NCBI RefSeq assembly: GCF_018919215.1
Contig: NZ_JAHLQK010000006.1
Span: forward strand, 186,001 to 250,000
Length of the DNA stretch: 64,000 nucleotides
From: Alkaliphilus flagellatus
GTDB taxonomy: Bacteria > Bacillota > Clostridia > Peptostreptococcales > Natronincolaceae
Direction: 5' to 3'
The position numbers and the translations under genes are program-made. The notes below the pieces were generated by a model. That model was not told the origin of the DNA. It searched no databases and saw nothing but the letters and a program-made list of their open reading frames with translations. Shown one piece after another: positions 26,973 to 36,311 of the stretch (its first letter is position 1; each line of letters opens with the position of its first letter).

Positions 26973-29179
26973 TGGAGTTAAAGCCAAATGAAAAATTAGA
27001 TGTTAAAAATATACTTAAAGATTTAGATAAATATACACCTAAAAGACGTGGATGGGTTTGGAGAAAAAAAGAAAAAGATTTAAAAATGGGTCCTTTCACA
27101 TTCAATGATGCATCTACTCCATTAAAAAACAGTATTCCCCTTCCATCAGCAAAATACTTTGGAGATATAGATCCTCAACCAAATAATGTTATTACAACTG
27201 AAATTGCTTCAGGAAGATTTGAAGACGATATAAGAAGAATGAGAATGGCGGCTTGGCATGGAGCAGATCATATAATGGTAATTAGAACTGCCGGACAAAG
27301 TCACTTCGATGGATTAGTTGAAGGAACACCTCAAGGTATTGGTGGTATTCCAATTACTAGAAAACAAGTTAGAGCTCAAAGAAAGGCATTGGATTTTATT
27401 GAAGAAGAAGTTGGAAGACCGATTAATTATCATTCATATATTAGTGGTGTAGCGGGACCTGAAATTGCTGTTATGTTTGCAGAAGAAGGAGTAAATGGTG
27501 CTCACCAGGACCCTCAATACAACGTGCTTTACAGAAATGTTAACATGATAAGATCTTTTGTTGATGCTGCTGAAGCTAAGAGGTTAATGGTTTGGGCCGA
27601 TATTGCACAAATTGACGGCGCTCACAATGCTAACGCTACAGCAAGAGAAGCTTGGAAGGTTATGCCAGAGTTAATGGTTCAACACGCATTAAACTCTATG
27701 TACTCTGCAAAGGTAGGAATGAAAAAAGAAAATATTTGTCTATCTACAGTACCACCTACTGCACCTCCAGCAAACTGTTTAAAATTAGACCTACCTTATG
27801 CTGTTGCATTAAGGGAAGTATTTAAAGATTATAAAATGAGAGCTCAAATGAATACAAAGTATATGGAATCTTCTACAAGAGAAGCTACAGTAACCCATGT
27901 ACTTAACCTTTTAATTTCAAGACTTACAAGAGCTGAAATTCAATCTACAATCACTCCTGATGAAGGTAGAAATGTTCCATGGCATATTTACAATATGGAA
28001 GCAATAGATACGGCTAAACAAGCATTAGTTGGTATGGATGGACTAATGGAAATGATTGAATTAAAAGATGAAGGTTTCTTACGAGATAAAGTTAGGGAGC
28101 TAAAGGAAAGAGCAGTTCTATTTATGGAAGAAGTATTAGAAGTAGGTGGATTCTTTAAAGCTGTTGAAGAAGGCTTCTTCGTAGATTCTGGTCAATATCC
28201 AGAGAGAAATGGAGATGGAATAGCTAGAAAGATCGATGGAGGAGTTGGTGCTGGTACAGTATTTGAAAGAGATGAAGATTACTTTGCTCCAGTTACAGCT
28301 CACTTTGGATATAATAATGTGGAGCAATACAGTGGAGATAAAGAAGATCCATCTAAATTAATAGGTGGAAGTACCTTAGAAGTACCTGAAAAAATTGTAT
28401 ATATAGATGAACTGGATGAGACAGACAATGTTAATGTTAGATTAGAAGAAATTAAAGCATTAAGAGAGACAACTGAAATTAAACCAGAAGTAGAGTGGGC
28501 AGGGGATGGCTATATTATGATGAACCTATTTATGCCTACTACTAGAAGAGTTGCTGAGTTTGCTGCTATTGAAATGGCTAAAAAAATGGGACTTGAAGAT
28601 GTAGAAGTTATTCATAAAGAGGTTATGCATCCAGCAGAAGGAACAAGGATAGAACTAAAGGGTAGAGTACCATTTACTATTGATACAGCTTCTTTAGTTA
28701 TTCCTCCAGAGCCAGAAATTATGTCAGATGAACAAATAAGAGAAAATATAGAAAAGAAACCTATGAAAATAGTTGCAGGAACAGTAGGGGAAGATGAGCA
28801 CTCTGTAGGGCTTAGAGAAATAATAGATATTAAACATGGTGGTATCGAAAAATATGGTATTGAATGTGAATATCTTGGAACTTCTGTCCCAATTGAAAAA
28901 CTAGTAGATGCTGCTATAGAATTAAATGCAGATGCCATTTTAGCTTCAACTATAATTAGTCATGATGAAATTCACTATAAAAACATGAGACGTATTCATG
29001 AACTATGCATAGAAAAAGGAATCCGTGATAGAATAATGATACTTTGTGGGGGTACTCAAGTTACTCCAGAGCTTGCTGTAAAACAAGGTGTAGATGCTGG
29101 ATTTGGAAGGGGTTCAAAAGGCATTCATGTTGCTACATTCTTGGTAAAGAAAAGAAGTGAGATGGAAAATGAAGATTAA
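26972..29179 (+). CDS. oraE: D-ornithine 4,5-aminomutase, E (large) subunit
   Basis: 735 residues, the usual OraE length. The N-terminal two thirds form the TIM-barrel for PLP and substrate (WHGADHIMVIRTAGQSHFDG near 100). The C-terminal Rossmann-like domain carries the base-off cobalamin motif DxHxxG as D608-E-H610-S-V-G613, followed by GGTQVTPELAVKQGVDAGFGRG. K643 in SVPIEKLVDA is a candidate for the PLP lysine by position. Coupled to oraS at the start and overlapping the GlmL-like gene at the end. Confidence 0.95.
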   Translation: MELKPNEKLDVKNILKDLDKYTPKRRGWVWRKKEKDLKMGPFTFNDASTPLKNSIPLPSAKYFGDIDPQPNNVITTEIASGRFEDDIRRMRMAAWHGADHIMVIRTAGQSHFDGLVEGTPQGIGGIPITRKQVRAQRKALDFIEEEVGRPINYHSYISGVAGPEIAVMFAEEGVNGAHQDPQYNVLYRNVNMIRSFVDAAEAKRLMVWADIAQIDGAHNANATAREAWKVMPELMVQHALNSMYSAKVGMKKENICLSTVPPTAPPANCLKLDLPYAVALREVFKDYKMRAQMNTKYMESSTREATVTHVLNLLISRLTRAEIQSTITPDEGRNVPWHIYNMEAIDTAKQALVGMDGLMEMIELKDEGFLRDKVRELKERAVLFMEEVLEVGGFFKAVEEGFFVDSGQYPERNGDGIARKIDGGVGAGTVFERDEDYFAPVTAHFGYNNVEQYSGDKEDPSKLIGGSTLEVPEKIVYIDELDETDNVNVRLEEIKALRETTEIKPEVEWAGDGYIMMNLFMPTTRRVAEFAAIEMAKKMGLEDVEVIHKEVMHPAEGTRIELKGRVPFTIDTASLVIPPEPEIMSDEQIRENIEKKPMKIVAGTVGEDEHSVGLREIIDIKHGGIEKYGIECEYLGTSVPIEKLVDAAIELNADAILASTIISHDEIHYKNMRRIHELCIEKGIRDRIMILCGGTQVTPELAVKQGVDAGFGRGSKGIHVATFLVKKRSEMENED

Positions 29180-30527
29180 TGTATTAGTAGCTGAAATAGG
29201 TAGTACTACTACTGTTGTTAATGGATTTGAAAATATAAATACACCCTGTCCAAGGTTTGTTGGGCAGGGTCAAGCTCCAACTTCAGTTTTAGAAGGAGAT
29301 GTTAATATTGGTCTTCAGGAAGCCATTGAAGACTTAAGAAAAAACTTAAATGTAGATAATATTGAATATGATGAAATGTTAGCTACTAGCAGTGCAGCTG
29401 GCGGATTAAAGATGACTGTCCATGGATTAGTTTATGACATGACTGTTCGTGCTGCAAGGGAAGCTGCATTAGGTGCAGGTGCTAATATTCATTTGGTCAC
29501 CGGAGGAAAGTTAAAAAGAACGGATCTAAAAAAAATAAAAGAAGTTAACCCAAATATTATTCTAATTGCTGGTGGCGTAGATTACGGAGAAAGAGATACA
29601 GCTCTTTATAATGCAGAATTAATTGCAGATCTAGATTTGGATGTGCCAGTAATATATGCAGGCAATATAGAAAATCAAGAAGAGATAAAAGAAATTTTTT
29701 CAGATAAAAAAAATAAGTTGTATATAGTTGAAAATGTATATCCTAAAATTGATCAATTGAATATTGAACCTACAAGAAGGGCCATACAAGATGTATTTGA
29801 GGAGCATATTGTTCATGCACCTGGAATGCAGAAGGTAAGAAGTATGATAACAGGACCTATAATTCCGACTCCAGGGGCAGTAATGGAAGCATCTATGCTG
29901 TTTAAAGAAAACTTAGGGGACTCAATTACTTTTGATGTTGGCGGTGCTACTACAGATCTACACTCCGTAACTGAGGGAAGCGAGGAAATAAACCGTATTT
30001 TGCTTAGTCCAGAACCAATTGCCAAAAGAACGGTTGAAGGTGATCTAGGAGTTTACGTAAATATGGCCAATATTGTAGAAAAGATTGGAAAAGATAAGCT
30101 ATCTAAAGAATTAGGAATTGATATAGAAAAACTAGTAATAGATAAAAAACCCATTCCTAGAACGGCTGATGAAATTAAATTTGTTGAAAGATTAACTTTA
30201 GAAGCGGTATTAGTTGCGCTAGAAAGACATGTAGGAAAGCTGAGAAACTTATATGGACCAGGTGGAAAAACCACTGTAGCAGAGGGAAAAGATCTTTCAA
30301 ATGTAAGGTGTGTTGTAGGAACTGGTGGTGCTTTAACCCGATTACCAAATGGAATAAACATATTAAAAGAAGCTATTAGAAGAAACAGTTCTCAACTGTT
30401 ATTACCCAAAGAAGAGGTTGACATTTTTATAGATAACCATTATATTATGGCCTCCTTAGGTGTGCTTTCAAAACGATATCCAGGTGCAGCTCTTTGCTTA
30501 ATGAAGCAAAGTATGGATATTAAATAG
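29169..30527 (+). CDS. GlmL/MutL-type accessory protein of the aminomutase
   Basis: 452 residues from ATG 29169, overlapping the end of oraE. The sequence has ASKHA-ATPase style motifs (AEIGSTTTVVNGF as phosphate 1; SITFDVGGATTDLHSVTEG as phosphate 2; VVGTGGALTRLPNG as the adenosine loop), as in GlmL, the glutamate-mutase accessory protein also called MutL. In ornithine operons such a protein probably reactivates the B12 enzyme by exchanging damaged cobalamin. That role is by homology and position. Confidence 0.85.
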   Translation: MKINVLVAEIGSTTTVVNGFENINTPCPRFVGQGQAPTSVLEGDVNIGLQEAIEDLRKNLNVDNIEYDEMLATSSAAGGLKMTVHGLVYDMTVRAAREAALGAGANIHLVTGGKLKRTDLKKIKEVNPNIILIAGGVDYGERDTALYNAELIADLDLDVPVIYAGNIENQEEIKEIFSDKKNKLYIVENVYPKIDQLNIEPTRRAIQDVFEEHIVHAPGMQKVRSMITGPIIPTPGAVMEASMLFKENLGDSITFDVGGATTDLHSVTEGSEEINRILLSPEPIAKRTVEGDLGVYVNMANIVEKIGKDKLSKELGIDIEKLVIDKKPIPRTADEIKFVERLTLEAVLVALERHVGKLRNLYGPGGKTTVAEGKDLSNVRCVVGTGGALTRLPNGINILKEAIRRNSSQLLLPKEEVDIFIDNHYIMASLGVLSKRYPGAALCLMKQSMDIK

Positions 30528-30537
30528 GAGTGATTAT

Positions 30538-31605
30538 ATGAATCCAAGGATAGATATATCTTTAAATAAGCTTAAACATAATACAAAAGTAATTTCTGAT
30601 ATGTGTAAAGAAAAAGGGATTCAAATTGCGGCAGTTACAAAGGCATTTTGTGGTATACCAGAAATTGCCCAAGTATTTATAGATGGCGGTGCAAAATATT
30701 TAGCGGATTCACGAATAGAGAATTTAAAAAAGCTAAACAACATACCTGTGGAAAAAATAATGCTTAGACTACCTATGATTAGTCAAGCAAAAGAAACAGC
30801 TGAATACGCAGATATTAGTTTGAACTCTGAGATTGAAACAATTATAGCTCTAAATGATGCTACTGAAAAACTAAATAAAGTGCATAAAATCATTCTAATG
30901 GTAGATTTAGGTGATTTAAGAGAAGGTTTTTTTGATAATAAAGAACTTGAGAGCGCTTTATTGATATTAAAAGATCTTAAAAACATTAAAGTTGTAGGTA
31001 TAGGATCTAACTTAACTTGCTATGGTGGAGTTATCCCTAATAAAACTAATTTAGGAAAACTTGTTGAATATGGGGAAACTATCGAGCGAGTGTTAGATAC
31101 CACTCTTGAGATTATTAGTGGAGGTAATTCTAGCAGTATTTACTTATTGGAAGAAGATAGAATACCCGAAAGAATTAATAATTTGCGCTTAGGAGAATCC
31201 TTATTATTAGGTAGAGAAAGTGCCTATGGTAATTTTATTACTAATACGTATAATGATGCTTTTAGATTAGTGGCAGAGATCATAGAAATTAAAAACAAGC
31301 CATCTATGCCAATAGGGGAAATAGGTATGGACGCATTTGGAAATACACCTATTTTTGAAGATAAAGGTATAAGGAAAAGAGCTATTTTAGCAATAGGAAG
31401 ACAAGATATAGGAAGCAATAGCATTGAACCTGTAGATGAAAAAATTGAAGTAATAGGGGCAAGTAGTGATCACTTAATTATTGATATTACTGATTGTAAT
31501 ATCAGCTATAAGGTTGGAGATGAAATAACCTTTAACATTGGGTATGGAGCACTTCTATCCTTAATGACAAGTGAGTATATTCATAAAAATATAATTTCCT
31601 ATTAA
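30538..31605 (+). CDS. orr: Ornithine racemase
   Basis: 355 residues, TAGGAGTG ribosome site. It is an alanine-racemase-type fold-type III PLP protein: the start MNPRIDISLNKLKHNTKVI and the lysine in QIAAVTKAFCG (about 34-44) match the PLP site, and ISGGNSSSIYLLEE binds phosphate. It converts L-ornithine to D-ornithine, the substrate of OraSE, so it completes the pathway and is fittingly last in the operon. Confidence 0.92.
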   Translation: MNPRIDISLNKLKHNTKVISDMCKEKGIQIAAVTKAFCGIPEIAQVFIDGGAKYLADSRIENLKKLNNIPVEKIMLRLPMISQAKETAEYADISLNSEIETIIALNDATEKLNKVHKIILMVDLGDLREGFFDNKELESALLILKDLKNIKVVGIGSNLTCYGGVIPNKTNLGKLVEYGETIERVLDTTLEIISGGNSSSIYLLEEDRIPERINNLRLGESLLLGRESAYGNFITNTYNDAFRLVAEIIEIKNKPSMPIGEIGMDAFGNTPIFEDKGIRKRAILAIGRQDIGSNSIEPVDEKIEVIGASSDHLIIDITDCNISYKVGDEITFNIGYGALLSLMTSEYIHKNIISY

Positions 31606-31609
31606 AATA

Positions 31610-31652
31610 AAAAAACATAAGTATATCTAAGTGATATCCTTATGTTTTTTTT
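31610..31652 (+). terminator. Terminator of the ornithine operon
   Basis: AAAAACATAAG (31611-31621) pairs with CTTATGTTTTT (31639-31649), with an inner GTATATC/GATATCC pairing and a T8 run. The 130 bp after it hold no gene. Confidence 0.8.
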
Positions 31653-31789
31653 ATTTGTTTATTCAAAGTATAGTTTAAGACTTTAAAAGAAGTAGTAGTT
31701 TAGAAATATTTCAGGTGCGATAGTCTCAGACGACTTTTATGTAATAAAAGTAATTATTTTTAAATACTATTGTAGAAAGGGGGGAGAGT

Positions 31790-32872
31790 ATGATAAAAAA
31801 TATAGAGATTCAAGTAAAAGATGAAACTTATGAAAGGCTGAAAAGAGAGTCGATTAATTATGATATGGACTTACAAAGCTATATATCAATGCTTATTGAA
31901 CAAGATTACCATAACATAAGGCAGAACCATAATTATATTGAAGAAAAAGTAAAAAAACCACTTCAGAAAATACTTACTGATCTAGAAACTTCAAATACTT
32001 ATCATAAAGAAAACAGTAACTTATTTAACAAAGTACTACTACTTCCTTTGAGAAAATATAATAAAGCTTTATCAAAAGAATTTAGTAGAATAATTGAGTA
32101 TTATAAGAGTAGAGATTTGTATGATGAGGAAAATTTCTATTTAATTACAGATGGAAAACGCATTTTAGGATATATGGGTCTAAATATTAGTGAAGAAGAT
32201 GCTCCATATGGTAGATATATATTTATTTATGCTTTAAGTTTATATAGAGAGTATCAAAGTATAGGTAATCTTAAATATATTGTAAATTTTGTTCAATCAA
32301 TTGGAAGACAGAGCCAGTGTTATAGTATAGATATTTTGCTTGAAAATTCTAATGTTACCTATAATCAATTAAATGATTTAGGATTTTTACTTTTTACATC
32401 TACAGATATAATAAAAATTAAAGTAGAAACTGATAAAGCTGAAGTTAGTATTTGTAATTTAAAAACAGAGGCCACGGATATTGAAGATTTAGGGGACTTT
32501 TTACCTATATGCAGAACAGAACCTTTAAAATCAATGATTAGCCAATGGCAATCAAAAAAAGAAATGATAGAAGTGCATAGAGCTATTTATGAGGATGAAG
32601 AAGAAATAGAATTTATATATGTTAGAGAAGATAAAAGTTTTAATAAAACTATGTACAATTGCTTTACATTATTTGTTAGGCCTAAATATTTGTATGATGA
32701 TAAATATATACATAAAGTTTTATCCGTCTTAGAATTAATTATTTCCGAAAATATAGATAAATATACCAGATCTATAGTTGTGATTCCAAGAACTCTTAAT
32801 AAAAATTCATCTATTTATAATGAGGATGATGTATTAGATACATTAAATTGGTTAAGAAAAAATAATAGTTAA
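31790..32872 (+). CDS. Uncharacterised protein, ribbon-helix-helix-like start and GNAT-like domain
   Basis: 360 residues, AAAGGGGGGAGAG ribosome site. Residues 1-45 (IKNIEIQVKDETYERLKRES ... DLQSYISMLIEQ) look like a short strand-helix-helix DNA-binding motif. Residues about 75-210 resemble a degraded GNAT acyltransferase: a beta strand ITDGKRILGYMGL, then YIFIYALSLYREYQSIGN where the acetyl-CoA loop would be, though the classical Q/RxxGxG/A is not intact. The C-terminal 150 residues are not recognised. It stands alone between two terminators; function unknown. Confidence 0.4.
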   Translation: MIKNIEIQVKDETYERLKRESINYDMDLQSYISMLIEQDYHNIRQNHNYIEEKVKKPLQKILTDLETSNTYHKENSNLFNKVLLLPLRKYNKALSKEFSRIIEYYKSRDLYDEENFYLITDGKRILGYMGLNISEEDAPYGRYIFIYALSLYREYQSIGNLKYIVNFVQSIGRQSQCYSIDILLENSNVTYNQLNDLGFLLFTSTDIIKIKVETDKAEVSICNLKTEATDIEDLGDFLPICRTEPLKSMISQWQSKKEMIEVHRAIYEDEEEIEFIYVREDKSFNKTMYNCFTLFVRPKYLYDDKYIHKVLSVLELIISENIDKYTRSIVVIPRTLNKNSSIYNEDDVLDTLNWLRKNNS

Positions 32873-32878
32873 AACAAT

Positions 32879-32935
32879 AAAGATGAAAAATTAACCGTAA
32901 AGGTAGAAATAGGTTAATTTTTCATCTTTTTACTC
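32879..32935. terminator. Bidirectional terminator between convergent genes
   Basis: An 18-bp perfect stem (32879-32896 with 32912-32929) has A-run and T-run flanks on both sides. It ends the 31790 gene on the plus strand and the 32967 operon on the minus strand. Confidence 0.85.
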
Positions 32936-32966
32936 GAAAACATTTTAAATATTAGCAAGGATTTTT

Positions 32967-33377
32967 CTATATGATAACTAGTATCATCATTAGAACATAA
33001 AGTAGCTGAGTGTGCTCTCTTTGTGCGGTAAGCTCTTCTTGTAATTTAATATTTTCTTCTTGGATCTTTATTATATTATTATTTAGTGTTTCTATCTGAG
33101 TACAATCACTTTTATTTTTTTTATCCTTAAGATCCTTAATTTCCTCTTCAAGGTTAACAATAAGATTATTATAAGAATGAATTTCTTGTGTTTTTGATTC
33201 TATTTTTTTTTCTAATTCACTTACTTTATTTTTATATTCATCAATTTTTGATAATAATTCTTCATTTTCTTTCGAAGTTATCAAGTTAGCTTCTAGAGCC
33301 ACCTGCTTATTTAAATATGGTTGTTCATCTTTAGATTTAGGTAGAAATGTACTATTAACTTGTTGGTATGTCATCAT
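32967..33377 (-). CDS. Coiled-coil protein with C-terminal membrane anchor
   Basis: 136 residues from ATG 33377, chosen because GGAGGTGAG lies just upstream; ATG 33392 is in frame but lacks a site. Residues about 35-115 are a long coiled coil (heptads in ISKIDEYKNKVSELEKKIES-like sequence), and the last 12 residues (LLYVLMMILVII) are a hydrophobic tail anchor. It overlaps the stop of the upstream propeller gene by 23 bp, so the two are coupled. A role at a membrane, perhaps of the forespore or spore, is a guess from the promoter and context. Confidence 0.55.
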   Translation of the reverse strand: MMTYQQVNSTFLPKSKDEQPYLNKQVALEANLITSKENEELLSKIDEYKNKVSELEKKIESKTQEIHSYNNLIVNLEEEIKDLKDKKNKSDCTQIETLNNNIIKIQEENIKLQEELTAQREHTQLLYVLMMILVII

Positions 33378-34413
33378 CAGTCTCACCTCCAAATCCTAAA
33401 AACTTTATATTTGGATATAGACTTCCAAAAACAACATCGCATAATATACTTTCTAGATCATTACTGGAATTTGATATATATCGATAACGCTTAAAATTAA
33501 GTTTTCTACTATCTTCATGGATAAAAGACTCAGACCAATTTTTCCCCATATCAATGGAATAACAGGAAACTATTTTACCCACCTCTGTCCAAATAGCCCA
33601 TAAGATTTCTTTATAATAAACTAATGTTGGAAATGAGCAACTTGATTGATTTGATAATGAAATAGGATTCAAGTCCTCTGATTTAATATCTAATTTATTT
33701 GTATCTATGTTTAGATATTGAACAACTAAATGTTCTTCGTCATATTTACTCCAAATAATATGCAAGGTTTTATTATTATCTAATAATCCGTCTATATATA
33801 TTTTTTTATCTTTAGAATGTGAAAGACTTATAGAATTATCTAACTTCCCAGTTGAAATATTTAGTTTAGTTATAAATATTTGGTCGACACCATTCACTAC
33901 AGATCCATATAATATAAGGATTTCGTCATCTTTGCTAAAAATTTTAAAAGGATTAAGATAGGAGTGTGAATATACTGTAGTAATATGGTTAGTTTTATAA
34001 TTTTTATTATCAAAGCTTAGATGAAGCAAATATGCTTTATTCTTTTCACTTGTATATAGTAAATAATAAAATATATGAATTTGATTATTTACATACTTAA
34101 TCGTTGGATACAAAATTACTTGCTCTGATACTGGATATTGTGCAATTAAATGATTTTGCCACTGTTTATTATTATATTGACTGTAATATAAATTACCATT
34201 ACTATGGAAGCTAATAATATGTATATTATCTTTATCATCTATCTCTACATAAAAATTCTCGGTTAATTCTGTAATAACTACATATTTTTCTTTCCACTTA
34301 CCTTTATTATCAGACACTATATATTCAATATGCTTTTGTTCATTTAAATAAAAATCAAAAATTATTCCAAGTTTATTTTTAATTATAAATTCATAACCTG
34401 GTATAAAAGCCAT
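33355..34413 (-). CDS. Asp-box (BNR-like) beta-propeller protein
   Basis: 352 residues, GGAAGTG ribosome site, no signal peptide. Repeated blade-like units of about 50 residues occur, such as NIHIISFHSNGNLYYSQYNN, IHIFYYLLYTSEKNKAYLLH, TLHIIWSKYDEEHLVVQYLN and ILWAIWTEVGKIVSCYSID. The last carries an Asp-box, S-x-D-x-G-x-x-W (SIDMGKNWSES, about residue 300). Sialidase catalytic residues cannot be assigned. On the minus strand its upstream region has CATACTATT, resembling the -10 of mother-cell sporulation promoters. Function unknown. Confidence 0.55.
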   Translation of the reverse strand: MAFIPGYEFIIKNKLGIIFDFYLNEQKHIEYIVSDNKGKWKEKYVVITELTENFYVEIDDKDNIHIISFHSNGNLYYSQYNNKQWQNHLIAQYPVSEQVILYPTIKYVNNQIHIFYYLLYTSEKNKAYLLHLSFDNKNYKTNHITTVYSHSYLNPFKIFSKDDEILILYGSVVNGVDQIFITKLNISTGKLDNSISLSHSKDKKIYIDGLLDNNKTLHIIWSKYDEEHLVVQYLNIDTNKLDIKSEDLNPISLSNQSSCSFPTLVYYKEILWAIWTEVGKIVSCYSIDMGKNWSESFIHEDSRKLNFKRYRYISNSSNDLESILCDVVFGSLYPNIKFLGFGGETDDDIPTS

Positions 34414-34530
34414 AATATCACTTCCTTTAAAATTTTTATTTCAATAGTATGAAAGACAAAATAACACATATATAAAGACTTTTTCATTAAAATATATGCT
34501 AAATTACAATAAAAATTACTGTTTACTAGC

Positions 34531-34558
34531 ACCTAAATTAATCCTCCTTCATATTGTA
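34531..34558 (+). promoter_or_regulatory. Candidate sigma-K-type promoter of the interrupted host gene
   Basis: ACC (34531-34533), a 16-bp spacer and CATATTGTA (34550-34558) match the sigma-K pattern AC...CATAnnnTA. The start codon of the interrupted gene is 65 bp downstream. Short consensus in AT-rich DNA, so this is a candidate only. Confidence 0.35.
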
Positions 34559-34622
34559 CATTAAGTAGGAATTTAAATGTTTTATTTGTTCTTATGAATA
34601 ATAAGTAAAAGGAGTGAAGATA

Positions 34623-34688
34623 ATGGCAAACAATGAAGATTTAAACAATGGCGTATTACAGATAGATGATGCTTGCTATACAAAAATG
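34623..34688 (+). pseudogene. 5' fragment of a host gene interrupted by the prophage
   Basis: ATG at 34623 stands 6 bases after AAAAGGAGTG, a full ribosome site. About 20 codons follow (MANNEDLNNGVLQIDDACYT), then the frame enters prophage sequence and stops at 34700. The serine recombinase gene ends at 34689 on the opposite strand, so the attachment site lies at about 34660-34690. The rest of the host gene should be at the far prophage end, outside the window. The fragment is too short to name. Confidence 0.65.
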
Positions 34689-34690
34689 CT
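34660..34690. other. Probable prophage attachment site (left end)
   Basis: Large serine recombinases recombine short att cores usually next to their own gene. Here the boundary falls between the last host-like codons at about 34660 and the recombinase stop at 34689. The core itself cannot be defined without the right end. Confidence 0.45.
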
Positions 34691-36272
34691 ACTGCAATAG
34701 ATCAATAGCAAAGCTATTCCCATCCCATACAATTTCATTCACAATTGCTTTTATCATATTTTTTCTTAAATCGTATGGTACATCATCAATAGTGTTTCTG
34801 AAATGTATTAATGAATCTCTAAATATCTCAAGATTAAGAGTATCAGCAGCAGTAGTATCCTTTTCAAGTTCTGTTTTCAGTTTATTGTTTTCTTTTTCTA
34901 ACTTTTCCATTTCAGCTATAATATATTTTGTAATTGTACTACTTTCATTTTCAGATAGCTGCTTAACTAAGTTGTCTATTGATCTTTGATTCTTTTCTAT
35001 TTGCTTTTCTATAGTCTTGCTTTGTGATTTTCTATTAGATAGTTGTTTTTTCTGTTTATCTATTGACTGTAGTAGTCCGTTATCTATAATATTTTTTAAA
35101 TCATCAATAATCTGTTCATCTGTTTTTTCTCCGTTGAGATTTTTGCATTGGCACTTTGACCTTTTGGAAATTTGTTTCAAACTACAAGTGTAATAGTAAA
35201 GCTTCTCACCAGTATCTTTATTAGTCCGTCCATATTTAATATGCATAGGAGAACCACAAAAACCGCACTTTAATATTCCGGAAAGCATAGCACTTCTGGA
35301 AGTTCCGTTTCTTGGTGCTTTTTCTCTATTCTTCTCCATTAACTTTTGCACTTTAATCCAATCCTTACCATCGATAATTCCTTTATGTTTTCCTAAAGAT
35401 ACAATCCATTCGGAGTGGTCTTTATTTCTTATATGGCGATTTTTTTTAATCAACCTTTTATTATATGCCATTATACCTTTAGTACCGTTCCACTTATCTT
35501 TGGAAGTGGCTATATTAGCTTCTAAGCTCTCAAAATAATCATACATATATTTATCTCCTTTAGCATAAACAGGGTTTGTTAGAAGGAATTTAAGAGCAGT
35601 TTTACCTAAATATTTTCCATTTTTACTCATGAGATCTTCTTGGAATGAATATGCTTCAACTTTAGCAAGGGATTGTAATTCTAAGTATTTTTCAAATACG
35701 TGTTTTACAATTTCAAGTTCTCCAGGGATTGCTTTTAGAGTATACATTTTTCTTTCTTTCATATGTTCATCAATATATACAATAGGCTCTGAATCAAATC
35801 CAGTAGGAGAATTGCCTCCTAACCATCTTCCAGTGCGTGCTAATTGGTACATATTATCCTTGATTCTTTCTGCGATGGTTTCACGTTCTAATTGTGCGAA
35901 TACAGATGCAATATATAACATAGCTCTACCCATTGGTGTTGATGTATCAAATTGTTCCCTAACGGATACAAAAGATATATTTTTTTCTTCTAACATTTCT
36001 ATTGTATTAGCAAAGTCAGATATATTTCTGCTTATACGATCTAATCTGTAGCATATAAGCAAGTTGAACTTACTATTTTCAGCATCTTTGATTAGTTTTT
36101 GAAATTGTGGTCTATCAGTATCTCCACCTGAGAACCCTTCATCTTCATATACAAGTATCTCAGAGTTAGGAAAATGATTGTTTATGTACTCTTTGCAAAC
36201 GGTGATCTGATTTTCTACAGATTCACCTGTACCTGTAAATTTAGATTTTCTTGAATAAATTGCTACTATCAT
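34689..36272 (-). CDS. Large serine recombinase (prophage integrase)
   Basis: 527 residues. The resolvase-type catalytic domain starts IVAIYSRKS (catalytic serine S10), followed by FSGGDTDRPQF and CYRLDRISRN; the Recombinase domain follows, then a zinc-ribbon (LKCGFCGSPM ... CSLKQISKRSKCQC) and a long C-terminal coiled coil (about 405-480) that controls direction. Size and layout match phage integrases and SpoIVCA/SprA-type recombinases that excise elements from sporulation genes. It is transcribed toward the attachment site, with a terminator separating it from the repressor operon. Excision would also need a directionality factor, which was not recognised. Confidence 0.93.
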   Translation of the reverse strand: MIVAIYSRKSKFTGTGESVENQITVCKEYINNHFPNSEILVYEDEGFSGGDTDRPQFQKLIKDAENSKFNLLICYRLDRISRNISDFANTIEMLEEKNISFVSVREQFDTSTPMGRAMLYIASVFAQLERETIAERIKDNMYQLARTGRWLGGNSPTGFDSEPIVYIDEHMKERKMYTLKAIPGELEIVKHVFEKYLELQSLAKVEAYSFQEDLMSKNGKYLGKTALKFLLTNPVYAKGDKYMYDYFESLEANIATSKDKWNGTKGIMAYNKRLIKKNRHIRNKDHSEWIVSLGKHKGIIDGKDWIKVQKLMEKNREKAPRNGTSRSAMLSGILKCGFCGSPMHIKYGRTNKDTGEKLYYYTCSLKQISKRSKCQCKNLNGEKTDEQIIDDLKNIIDNGLLQSIDKQKKQLSNRKSQSKTIEKQIEKNQRSIDNLVKQLSENESSTITKYIIAEMEKLEKENNKLKTELEKDTTAADTLNLEIFRDSLIHFRNTIDDVPYDLRKNMIKAIVNEIVWDGNSFAIDLLQ

Positions 36273-36290
36273 AAAATACCCCCTTATACT

Positions 36291-36310
36291 AAAAAAGCCC
36301 CTTGGGGCTT
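36291..36310 (-). terminator. Terminator between immA and integrase
   Basis: Read on the minus strand, AAGCCCC and GGGGCTT pair (36304-36310 with 36295-36301) around a 2-nt loop, followed by six T. Confidence 0.75.
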
Positions 36311-36311
36311 A

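Noticed and set aside
31656-31789. Promoter for the 31790 gene
   Set aside because: No -35/-10 pair with acceptable spacing could be chosen among the many AT-rich candidates.
35629-36051. A 140-codon frame antisense to the recombinase
   Set aside because: No ribosome site, no recognisable protein sequence, and fully covered by the well-supported recombinase gene; other antisense frames in the Rhs gene were set aside for the same reason.
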